28,236 nucleotides of DNA from a virus. A model generated the notes under the pieces. The model did not search any database and was not told where the DNA came from. It was given only the letters and a program-made list of their open reading frames with translations. The stretch lies in the IMG/VR virus record IMGVR_UViG_3300025168_000483, positions 1-28,236 of that record. One strand, given 5' to 3'. Shown piece by piece: positions 1-5,060 of this stretch (within the stretch, counting starts at the first letter, position 1; each line of letters begins with the position of its first letter). The translations under genes were made by a program, and so were the position numbers.

Positions 1-96
1 TGCATCTATATTATTTTTTCGTAAGATACAATAATTTTTAACTTCATCTAAAGTTGGTTTTTTAAAACGTATGCTATTACTATCTGTAAGATTAGT
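1..96. repeat. Terminal direct repeat, left copy (circular overlap)
   Basis: Bases 1..96 are identical to 28141..28236. The repeat lies inside the coding sequence of the replisome-organiser-like gene, and the reading frame is kept across either copy. This fits an assembly overlap of a circular or circularly permuted genome better than a biological terminal repeat. Confidence 0.95.
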
Positions 97-429
97 ATTA
101 GTTATATTTATATTAGTATTATCTGTATAGTTTTTTAGACTACCCTTGTCTTTTAATTTAATATACCTTGACATTATTTCTTTACTACCTTGTCTAAAAA
201 TAACAGTCCTTTCAATATACCCATTATCATCTAGCATCTTTAACCAATTCTGAATTGATCCTCTACTAACTTCATAGAGCTTACAAAAGTATTGAGTTGA
301 AGCTGTGCATTTACCATTCATATTACATAGGGCTGTTATTTCTGCATAAAGCAATTTAGCATTTGGTGTTAGCTTTTTGTTGTATCTAACCTCTGCTGGT
401 ATAACTGCGTAATAGTTTGGTTTCTCCAT
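1..429 (-). CDS. Replisome-organiser-like HTH protein, N-terminal 143 codons (continues at 28140)
   Basis: Starts with ATG at 429, overlapping the stop of the preceding gene as TAATG. I translated it by hand: it opens MEKPNYYAVIPAEVRYNKKL and stays open to base 1. It continues in frame at 28140 and stops at 27970, giving about 199 residues across the circular join. Residues about 10 to 75 read as a winged-helix domain of the kind at the N-terminus of phage replication initiators (HTH_36-like: LTPNAKLLYAEI, then YEVSRGSIQNWLKMLDDNGYI). An Asn/Thr-rich linker follows. The C-terminal part, with a GSGKMKNWKAAVITW segment, is typical of phage replisome organisers. It likely binds the phage origin and recruits host replication proteins. 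The DnaA-like and SSB-like genes directly upstream support a replication role. The HTH call is firm; the exact role is inferred from family and context. Confidence 0.75.
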   Translation of the reverse strand, partial: MEKPNYYAVIPAEVRYNKKLTPNAKLLYAEITALCNMNGKCTASTQYFCKLYEVSRGSIQNWLKMLDDNGYIERTVIFRQGSKEIMSRYIKLKDKGSLKNYTDNTNINITNTNLTDSNSIRFKKPTLDEVKNYCILRKNNIDA

Positions 430-938
430 TAAATAATATTTACTGTAAAGTGATAATCTTTCATGGCAAACTTAACATTTTCTAATTGATTAGAGAAGTC
501 AAAGAATGAAGTTTTTATTTTACATACAGCTCTACCACTTTTTACCTCTAGCACAACATTAAAATCTAACGTTTCTTTAACTCCATTTTTAAGTAAATGA
601 GTTTTCATGAAATTACCATTTAAGAAAAAATCTTTTTCCCCTCCAAGATCTTTGTAGGCTTTGTAGATTAGATTAAAAGTGTTTCTATATATAGCACAAG
701 TTGAATAGTTACCTTTGTGGGTGTGTTCATAATGGTAGATAAGACTTCTATCTCTATTTAAAACCTTGCCAATAACTGTCCTGTGTATATCTTCTTCAGT
801 TCTAGCTATATACCCTACAATCGCTCTAGCTACTTGTAAGGGTCTTTTTCTACTCTTAGTAGCAAGAGAACCTTTTGCAAACCCCAACACGCTAGTAGTG
901 AGGTCGCAAAGGTTTTTTAAGTTATTTTCTTCAGTCAT
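429..938 (-). CDS. Stand-alone DnaA domain IV-like DNA-binding protein
   Basis: A 169-residue protein. Residues about 30 to 75 resemble the C-terminal DNA-binding domain of DnaA: RKRPLQVARAIVGYIAR followed by IGKVLNRDRSLIYHYEHTH. The second stretch matches the DnaA signature in which a GRDHSTVLHA-like loop and helix contact the DnaA box. There is no AAA+ ATPase domain. Residues about 95 to 169 look beta-rich and I do not recognise them. It overlaps the DUF3127 gene upstream (TAATG at 938..940) and the replisome-organiser-like gene downstream (TAATG at 429), so the three are probably co-translated. A likely job is recognition of DnaA-box-like sites at the phage origin or capture of host replication factors. 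The domain resemblance is clear by eye; the function is inferred. Confidence 0.7.
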   Translation of the reverse strand: MTEENNLKNLCDLTTSVLGFAKGSLATKSRKRPLQVARAIVGYIARTEEDIHRTVIGKVLNRDRSLIYHYEHTHKGNYSTCAIYRNTFNLIYKAYKDLGGEKDFFLNGNFMKTHLLKNGVKETLDFNVVLEVKSGRAVCKIKTSFFDFSNQLENVKFAMKDYHFTVNII

Positions 939-1252
939 TAGAACGGTGAGTTTTCTTCTGCTTCATGAGCAACTCTTGCAGACTGGTCTGTAAAGTGGTA
1001 GCCATCAATGTTATGATAATACTTGCCTTGATATTCTCTTGAATAAACATTACAAAGAATTGCTACATCCATTCCTAGTTCTAGCCTGCCTAGTTGTTCT
1101 ACATTCTTGTTTCCAAAAGCACTTACTGCTGTTAAGTTATTAAATTCATTTCCATTATCTATTACAATAGATTGCTTTTGCCAATCCTTTCCTGATTTAC
1201 TTGTACCTTGTTCTAGGTCAAGTATCTTTACTAATTTACCTGTTACTTCCAT
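938..1252 (-). CDS. DUF3127 family, SSB-like protein
   Basis: A 104-residue protein starting MEVTGKLVKILDLEQGTSKS. This start and the following WQKQSIVIDNGNEF segment are characteristic of the Bacteroidota family DUF3127. The fold is probably an OB-like beta barrel. The C-terminus is acidic and ends EEENSPF-like (EAEENSPF), resembling the acidic tip with terminal Pro-Phe by which single-stranded DNA-binding proteins recruit partners. Together with its place between a recombination-type gene and a DnaA-like gene, this makes it the likely SSB of the phage. No canonical SSB gene was seen elsewhere. Its stop overlaps the start of the next gene. Family assignment is good; the SSB role is inferred. 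Confidence 0.72.
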   Translation of the reverse strand: MEVTGKLVKILDLEQGTSKSGKDWQKQSIVIDNGNEFNNLTAVSAFGNKNVEQLGRLELGMDVAILCNVYSREYQGKYYHNIDGYHFTDQSARVAHEAEENSPF

Positions 1253-1265
1253 TTTATTTATTTAT

Positions 1266-1664
1266 TTAGTTATTACTTTTTTTAAATGATTCACTTTCAT
1301 CTTCCCCAAACACTCCTAGTTCATAGAAGCCTGTTAGCTTTAGGACTGCACGGCTCATAGCTCTTTTCTCTGCCATTTCCATTACGTACCAGGTATTACA
1401 ATTACCATCCTTAAAGCCTTCTCCTTTTAAAGCAGAGCCAAATGTCTGTATTGTCGTTTCTCCTGATTCTTTGTATGCTTTTGCTTTAACAACACAAAAG
1501 TCTTTTTCGCATTTTATTACTTCATAAGTAATAAGGATGTTTTCCAAAGCTTGGATTTTGTCAATCCCTGAGCGTGTTATGATTAAAAAATGTTGATGTT
1601 TAAAAATATCTTCTTTTTCTAATCCGTAATGATTGTACTTTTCTTTAATCTTTTCTGTTTTCAT
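1266..1664 (-). CDS. Putative phage ssDNA-annealing or replication accessory protein
   Basis: A 132-residue protein. The central and C-terminal part, with TFGSALKGEGF and YVMEMAEKRAMSRAVLKLTGFYELGVFGEDE, has a layout seen in small Bacteroidota phage proteins located beside SSB genes. The MAEKRAxSRAVL helix followed by an acidic GEDE stretch loosely resembles ERF/Rad52-type annealing proteins. I cannot assign it firmly to ERF because the classical glycine-rich motif is not obvious. It is the first gene of the replication block after a 73-base intergenic gap that holds a TATATTTG element (1715..1722). Its product probably acts with the DUF3127 protein on single-stranded DNA. The function is an inference from motif shape and position. 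Confidence 0.45.
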   Translation of the reverse strand: MKTEKIKEKYNHYGLEKEDIFKHQHFLIITRSGIDKIQALENILITYEVIKCEKDFCVVKAKAYKESGETTIQTFGSALKGEGFKDGNCNTWYVMEMAEKRAMSRAVLKLTGFYELGVFGEDESESFKKSNN

Positions 1665-1714
1665 ATATTCTTTTTTTTGTGCCTACTTAAAAGGGCATCG
1701 GCTTTCCCTGTTTG

Positions 1715-1722
1715 CAAATATA
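1715..1722 (-). promoter_or_regulatory. Isolated Bacteroidota -7 element (TANNTTTG)
   Basis: On the minus strand this reads TATATTTG, matching the Bacteroidota -7 consensus TANNTTTG. It lies about 50 bases upstream of the start at 1664, in the 73-base gap after the gene ending at 1738. I found no TTG at the expected 17 to 23 bases upstream, so this is a half-match only. Confidence 0.3.
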
Positions 1723-1737
1723 AACAAACTTATTAAC

Positions 1738-2010
1738 TTATTTTGTTTTGATATATTTAATTAATTGTTTTTTAATATACTTTAAATGTTCTGTATCGAT
1801 CCATTCTAAAAAGTTATAAGAGTCAAAACAGATTTGAAAGTCTTTTCCATACTCATCTGTACCTCTTAAATATACTTCGTTCTCGTGTGCTTGGAATGTA
1901 TTAATATCATTCATGCTTTTGTGTATCAGTTTATCCTGTTCTAACTCAGGCATTTCCATAAGTTTATCTGCTAACATTTTTCTATGTTCTTCATTCATTT
2001 CTTTATCCAT
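1738..2010 (-). CDS. Hypothetical 90-residue protein
   Basis: Not recognised. The first 30 residues are charged and probably helical (MNEEHRKMLADKLMEMPELE). A central YLRGTDEYGKDFQICFDSYNF segment looks like beta hairpins, and the C-terminus is Lys-rich. It starts in a TAATG overlap with the gene upstream (2010..2012) and ends just before the intergenic gap at 1665..1737. No signal peptide or membrane segment is seen. Its place at the front of the presumed early unit suggests an early accessory role. Confidence 0.6.
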   Translation of the reverse strand: MDKEMNEEHRKMLADKLMEMPELEQDKLIHKSMNDINTFQAHENEVYLRGTDEYGKDFQICFDSYNFLEWIDTEHLKYIKKQLIKYIKTK

Positions 2011-2300
2011 TATTTTAAATTTATTATTAAAGGTTTCTTGTTATTGTCCTCATACGCTTCTGCATATTCAGTTAGTAGGTCTTCTTGATAATCAAAGTTA
2101 ATTTGCCACCCTTCTTCTTTAAGCATCTTAGAAAATAGATTGTAGCATTGTAATTCAGTACCAATGACTTTGACACTTGGCTCATTTTTTAAAACCCAAT
2201 ATTCACATAGTACTTTTTTATTGTCTAATGGTTCTTTTGACCAATGGTCAGTCTGAGGTGCATTAAACCATTCTTGATATTCAGCGTCTCTTATATCCAT
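2010..2300 (-). CDS. Hypothetical protein, acidic, about 96 residues
   Basis: The open frame extends back to an ATG at 2348, but I prefer the internal ATG at 2300 (MDIRDAEYQEWFNAPQTDHW). It overlaps the stop of the upstream gene by only 10 bases, whereas the longer form overlaps it by 58. The protein is aromatic-rich and acidic. The stretch VKVIGTELQCYNLFSKMLKEEGW looks like a beta-strand followed by an amphipathic helix. No family was recognised. The stop forms a TAATG overlap with the next gene at 2010. Confidence 0.55.
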   Translation of the reverse strand: MDIRDAEYQEWFNAPQTDHWSKEPLDNKKVLCEYWVLKNEPSVKVIGTELQCYNLFSKMLKEEGWQINFDYQEDLLTEYAEAYEDNNKKPLIINLK

Positions 2301-2545
2301 GACATTACAATTTCGGTTACTAAAATAATTAATGCCAAACCTAAACAACTAAAGCCTAATACTTCTACCCAAGATTCAATAGGTTTTTTTATTTGGCTAA
2401 CAGCATAGTCGTTATACTTATTATTGTATTTTACTTTCTGTGTCTGTGGGTCATACTCACAGTAAAAGAATCTCTTTAATTCATCTGAGTTAAAGACTTG
2501 TTCTTCCCTTGTTGTTCTGTTGATTACTCTAAATTCATTTTTCAT
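2291..2545 (-). CDS. Small membrane protein, C-terminal TM segment
   Basis: An 84-residue protein with a charged, soluble N-terminal half (RTTREEQVFNSDELKRFFYC) and one hydrophobic segment at about residues 63 to 84 (VLGFSCLGLALIILVTEIVM). It therefore looks like a tail-anchored protein with a cytoplasmic head. It is the first gene after the promoter at 2575..2607, so it is probably expressed early in infection. The function is unknown. An early membrane protein could act in host takeover or superinfection exclusion, but nothing in the sequence proves that. Confidence 0.6.
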   Translation of the reverse strand: MKNEFRVINRTTREEQVFNSDELKRFFYCEYDPQTQKVKYNNKYNDYAVSQIKKPIESWVEVLGFSCLGLALIILVTEIVMSWI

Positions 2546-2574
2546 TTCTTATTCTTTTTAAATTAATTATGGTA

Positions 2575-2607
2575 CAAAGATATAAAAAATAAATGATATA
2601 AACACAA
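2575..2607 (-). promoter_or_regulatory. Bacteroidota-type promoter (TTG - N22 - TATCTTTG)
   Basis: Minus-strand TATCTTTG (2575..2582) matches the -7 consensus TANNTTTG exactly. TTG lies at 2605..2607, with 22 bases between them, inside the 17 to 23 range known for Flavobacterium promoters. The start codon at 2545 is about 30 bases downstream. It sits in the largest intergenic gap of the genome and is probably the early promoter. Confidence 0.6.
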
Positions 2608-2710
2608 TTATAAACTAAGTTATTAACAATTTAAGAGTTTGTATCTAGGAAAGACTTTAGGTGCTGTCTAGTATATATGGGTCAAAAAGAAAAGAAAGTG
2701 CCTAAAACGG
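2608..2710. other. Intergenic region between lysis block and early promoter
   Basis: With the promoter, this makes the only sizeable gap in the genome (2546..2710). I found no gene, convincing terminator hairpin or tandem repeat here. It is a candidate regulatory or origin region by position only. Confidence 0.4.
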
Positions 2711-2800
2711 CTAAAGGGGGGGGTGTAAAACAAGCAGCAAGATGCCTATTAGAATAAGGATATATATTAGAGTTATTCTTAATCCAATGTTTTCTTCCAT
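2711..2800 (-). CDS. 29-residue membrane microprotein
   Basis: ATG at 2800 overlaps the stop of the phosphoesterase gene as TAATG, the coupling used throughout this genome. It stops with TAG at 2711..2713. The translation begins MEENIGLRITLIYILILIGI and ends in a short Leu/Val run and HPPL. It is almost entirely one transmembrane helix with an acidic N-terminus. The last codons contain a run of eight C residues (coding strand), unusual in this AT-rich genome. It is the last gene before the early promoter and belongs to the presumed lysis block. It could be a small holin or antiholin-like peptide, but its size prevents family assignment. Confidence 0.5.
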   Translation of the reverse strand: MEENIGLRITLIYILILIGILLLVLHPPL

Positions 2801-3528
2801 TACAAAGGCATTAATAGATTAATCGGAAGCGTTCCGTTATTCAAAACGACTGAGCAACCGATTGACTGCTTCTTAAAGTTCTTGGCGTAAGCTGCTGCGT
2901 AAGTCGTACAGTCCACTCCGCATCCGACCTGCATTCCAAATACTCTATACTTCTTTCCACAGAACCATTGTACATAAGCTAAAGTATGAGTATGACCACA
3001 GACTGAGGACATCAGGTTGTTCTTAGACTTAGCTGCTGCCTGTCCTCCTTCTCCATGTTCGTAAAGCACATCATCATATACTACTGATTCTACCCAATTC
3101 CAGTTAGGAGTTCCTAGAACTTCATTATAAGACTTAATCCATGCTTTAGGAATGCCACCTGAAAAGCTCTTTCTTGCGGCAAGGCGGTCATGGTTGCCAA
3201 TGCAAACATCTGCATATTCAAAAGCCTTGTACCATTTAGCTACTTTTTCAATAGTCTTTTCAAGCTCTAACCCTGCTGACATTCCATCAGGGTCTGGCTC
3301 GTGATAGCTAAACGCATGATTATCAAGTATGTCGCCAATAAAGATTACCTGATTACAGTTAAAGGTTTCGTACTGCTCTAAACACCAATCAAGGTAGCCA
3401 TCTAAACAGAACGGTTCGTGCAAATCTCCAATGACTAAGATATTCCTAGTTTCAGTTTCTCGCAATTTCTGTAAGGCAGCTACCTCGTGGGGTTTTAATC
3501 TGTATCTATTACTTTTTAGCATCCGCAA
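2800..3528 (-). CDS. Calcineurin-like metallophosphoesterase
   Basis: A 242-residue protein with the full set of metallophosphoesterase motifs in order: GDLHEP (residues 34-39), GDILDNH (65-71), GNHDR (111-115), a His at 158 in YEHGE, and GHTHT (178-182). These Asp, His and Asn residues hold the two-metal centre, so the enzyme should be active as a phosphodiesterase or phosphatase. The residues before 28 are a basic helix. The substrate cannot be read from the sequence; nucleic acid ends, cyclic nucleotides and nucleotide second messengers are all possible. It sits between a holin-like gene (20-base overlap) and a membrane microgene (TAATG). Such enzymes are common in phages, but finding one inside a lysis block is less usual. 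Confidence 0.88.
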   Translation of the reverse strand: MRMLKSNRYRLKPHEVAALQKLRETETRNILVIGDLHEPFCLDGYLDWCLEQYETFNCNQVIFIGDILDNHAFSYHEPDPDGMSAGLELEKTIEKVAKWYKAFEYADVCIGNHDRLAARKSFSGGIPKAWIKSYNEVLGTPNWNWVESVVYDDVLYEHGEGGQAAAKSKNNLMSSVCGHTHTLAYVQWFCGKKYRVFGMQVGCGVDCTTYAAAYAKNFKKQSIGCSVVLNNGTLPINLLMPL

Positions 3529-3700
3529 TCCCTTGCCCTAATACAAGTGCTGCAATACTTAAAAGTATGTTTTTTACTTCGTCAGGGTTCAAGCCTAACT
3601 GATCACTCATTAGGGTTGCTAAACACCCAATAGCTGTGTAGATAAATTTACGACTTGATGCCATGCGTTTTATCGTCTGAAGGATTATCCATTTTTTCAT
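3509..3700 (-). CDS. Holin-like small membrane protein
   Basis: A 63-residue protein with a basic N-terminus (KKWIILQTIKRMASSRKF), a hydrophobic segment at about residues 19 to 31 (FIYTAIGCLATLM) and a second at about 43 to 57 (VKNILLSIAALVLGQGIAD), ending in Lys. The SRKF...ALVLGQGIADA pattern is familiar from small phage proteins beside lysis genes. The layout suits a two-helix class II holin. Upstream spacing to the DUF5675 gene is 2 bases, and its end overlaps the phosphoesterase gene by 20 bases. The start has AATAACTATG context. The membrane nature is visible; the holin role is inferred from position. Confidence 0.5.
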   Translation of the reverse strand: MKKWIILQTIKRMASSRKFIYTAIGCLATLMSDQLGLNPDEVKNILLSIAALVLGQGIADAKK

Positions 3701-3702
3701 AG

Positions 3703-4188
3703 TTATTTATTTTTGATTATTAAATTAATATTTGTGCCGCCTAAATTAAGTATTTCCTTGACTAACAACTCCATAGCCAATCTTGAGTTATGAACAACAT
3801 CCTGTTCGCTTCCTAAGCCCACCAGCACACATCCTTGAGTTGATGATGGGTAATTCCCTATATGTATGAGTATAAAATCCCTATTAGGAACATCTTGTAT
3901 AAGCAAGTGGAGGTAATCCCTGGTAGCTGATTCTCTTGGGTATCTAAGTCTTACTTTGTATTCTCCTGCTGGAATGCAACTTATATTTCTTTGATTGTCT
4001 TTATAAGGAAGTTCTAAAGTATCGCACATTCTCTCCCCGTTTAAGAATAATTCACCTAATGTACTCTTATCACTAAACATATCCCTTATGATAAGAAGAT
4101 TTATAGAAGCCAAACTAGAGGTGGTAGACTTTGTAAATTTTAACCCCCTTAACTTCTGAAACAAATTCTTTACGAACTTTAAGATCAT
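3703..4188 (-). CDS. DUF5675 family protein, candidate cell-wall enzyme
   Basis: A 161-residue protein. From about residue 29 it follows the DUF5675 pattern: STLGELFLNGERMCDTLELP, then CIPAGEYKVRLRYPRES, VPNRDFILIHIGNYP and STQGCVLVGLGS. The conserved His in IHIGN and Cys in QGC resemble the HxxGN...GC arrangement of L,D-transpeptidase-type catalytic sites. A peptidoglycan-linked role is therefore possible, but it is not established for the family. The first 28 residues are basic and overlap a small out-of-frame ORF (4115..4258), so translation might start later, for example at Met37. It lies directly upstream of the holin-like gene, and no conventional lysozyme, amidase or peptidase was seen in the genome. 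Confidence 0.7.
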   Translation of the reverse strand: MILKFVKNLFQKLRGLKFTKSTTSSLASINLLIIRDMFSDKSTLGELFLNGERMCDTLELPYKDNQRNISCIPAGEYKVRLRYPRESATRDYLHLLIQDVPNRDFILIHIGNYPSSTQGCVLVGLGSEQDVVHNSRLAMELLVKEILNLGGTNINLIIKNK

Positions 4189-4258
4189 CTGTATTTTTCT
4201 TTTGATACTTTGGATTTTTTGAATTTAGCTTTCGCTTCTTATTAGTTGGCACATCCAT
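4115..4258 (-). CDS. 47-residue basic small ORF, overlaps DUF5675 gene
   Basis: ATG at 4258 sits in a TAATG overlap with the stop of the 56-residue membrane protein, and the frame runs to TAG at 4115..4117. It starts MDVPTNKKRKLNSKNPKYQK and is very Lys-rich. Its last 24 codons overlap the DUF5675 gene (start 4188) in another frame. The coupled start favours translation; the long overlap is against it, unless DUF5675 starts later. No family was recognised. Confidence 0.4.
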   Translation of the reverse strand: MDVPTNKKRKLNSKNPKYQKKNTDDLKVRKEFVSEVKGVKIYKVYHL

Positions 4259-4428
4259 TACCTATTCTTTTTATGATGCCACCACTTGTCGGCTGTATAG
4301 ATAATTGATACTAACAACAATATTATCTTTAATATTACCTCTATATTAGTGAAGGTCGCTACGCTTAATATTGTCGTATTTAATATCACTACATCCCCTA
4401 CTTCCTTTGCTAATTCTTTTAGTGCCAT
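4258..4428 (-). CDS. 56-residue membrane protein, holin/spanin candidate
   Basis: I translated this by hand from ATG at 4428: MALKELAKEVGDVVILNTTI, a hydrophobic stretch ending in LKIILLLVSIIYTADKWWHH, then KKNR and TAA at 4258..4260. It has a short soluble N-terminus, one clear transmembrane helix at about residues 27 to 45 and a basic, Trp/His-rich cytoplasmic tail. This is a common form for small phage membrane proteins next to lysis genes. It overlaps the small basic ORF upstream (4346..4489) in another frame and couples to the one downstream by TAATG. It is probably the most reliable of the three small ORFs between the DUF6712-like and DUF5675 genes. Confidence 0.55.
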   Translation of the reverse strand: MALKELAKEVGDVVILNTTILSVATFTNIEVILKIILLLVSIIYTADKWWHHKKNR

Positions 4429-4489
4429 CTTTTAAGTATGCTTTTAATTTAGTTTTATTTTTTTCTTTTACTTTATAAGTCTTTTTCAT
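4346..4489 (-). CDS. 47-residue Lys-rich small ORF
   Basis: ATG at 4489 lies in a TAATG overlap with the stop of the DUF6712-like gene. The frame ends at TAA 4346..4348. It starts MKKTYKVKEKNKTKLKAYLK and remains basic, with a single Cys. The second half overlaps the 56-residue membrane protein in another frame. The coupled start is the main support. The product could bind nucleic acid or be a short leader that delivers ribosomes to the next start. No family was recognised. Confidence 0.42.
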   Translation of the reverse strand: MKKTYKVKEKNKTKLKAYLKDGTKRISKGSRGCSDIKYDNIKRSDLH

Positions 4490-5058
4490 TAAATACCTGC
4501 ATTTAAGAAGTTCCTTAATGTCAGTTTAGTTCCTTGTCTTGGTCTTTCAAGATTCATGTTGGAATAATAGGAATTAATATCTGGCCGCACATCAGCTCCC
4601 GTGTTGGTAGCGTATTCAGGGAAACTAGCCGTATTGTTTCTTATGTAGTCTATCATTCGTTCCATATAATACTCGGCAGTATTTAAAACCTCATTTCTAA
4701 GATGTTGTGCTTCTTCCGTAGATAAAGCATTTCCAGTTTCCGAAGTCTTTGAGTAGATGTTACCATTCTCAATTTTGAAGCGTAAAAAAGGGAGTGCCAT
4801 ATACAGGGCGAACGATGGGAGCATTTCTGCTATGTAGTCGTTAAGCAAAGTTGCATAAGCCTCATTACCTGGATTGTTTACTGTTCCTGCTACAATTAAG
4901 TCTTTCAATTTCTGGTTTAAGTCTGTCCCTAGCTTAGTCTCGCAATACAGCTTTTGCGATTGCTTCACATACGGGAGTAATAGACTGGTATCGACATTAA
5001 GACCGATTGTCGTAGAGTCCTTAAGTCGTTCTTCTGATATAAATAATACGTATGCCAT
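4489..5058 (-). CDS. DUF6712-like head-tail connector / head completion protein
   Basis: A 189-residue protein. It starts MAYVLFISEERLKDSTTIGL and has a mostly helical body (LLPYVKQSQKLYCETKLGTD, LNDYIAEMLPSFALYMALPF, AEYYMERMIDYIRNN). This resembles the Bacteroidota phage family DUF6712, which sits next to portal genes and is probably a neck adaptor like other gp6-type connectors. The C-terminal 30 residues are extended and basic (NLERPRQGTKLTLRNF). It lies 2 bases after the portal gene and uses a GATAACTATG start context. Family assignment is from pattern memory; the connector role comes from the position after the portal. Confidence 0.55.
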   Translation of the reverse strand: MAYVLFISEERLKDSTTIGLNVDTSLLLPYVKQSQKLYCETKLGTDLNQKLKDLIVAGTVNNPGNEAYATLLNDYIAEMLPSFALYMALPFLRFKIENGNIYSKTSETGNALSTEEAQHLRNEVLNTAEYYMERMIDYIRNNTASFPEYATNTGADVRPDINSYYSNMNLERPRQGTKLTLRNFLNAGI

Positions 5059-5060
5059 AG

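Noticed and set aside
1680-1710. Possible hairpin AGGG...CCCT in the gap before the gene at 1664
   Set aside because: Only 4 pairs with a mismatched interior, so not a convincing terminator or riboswitch.
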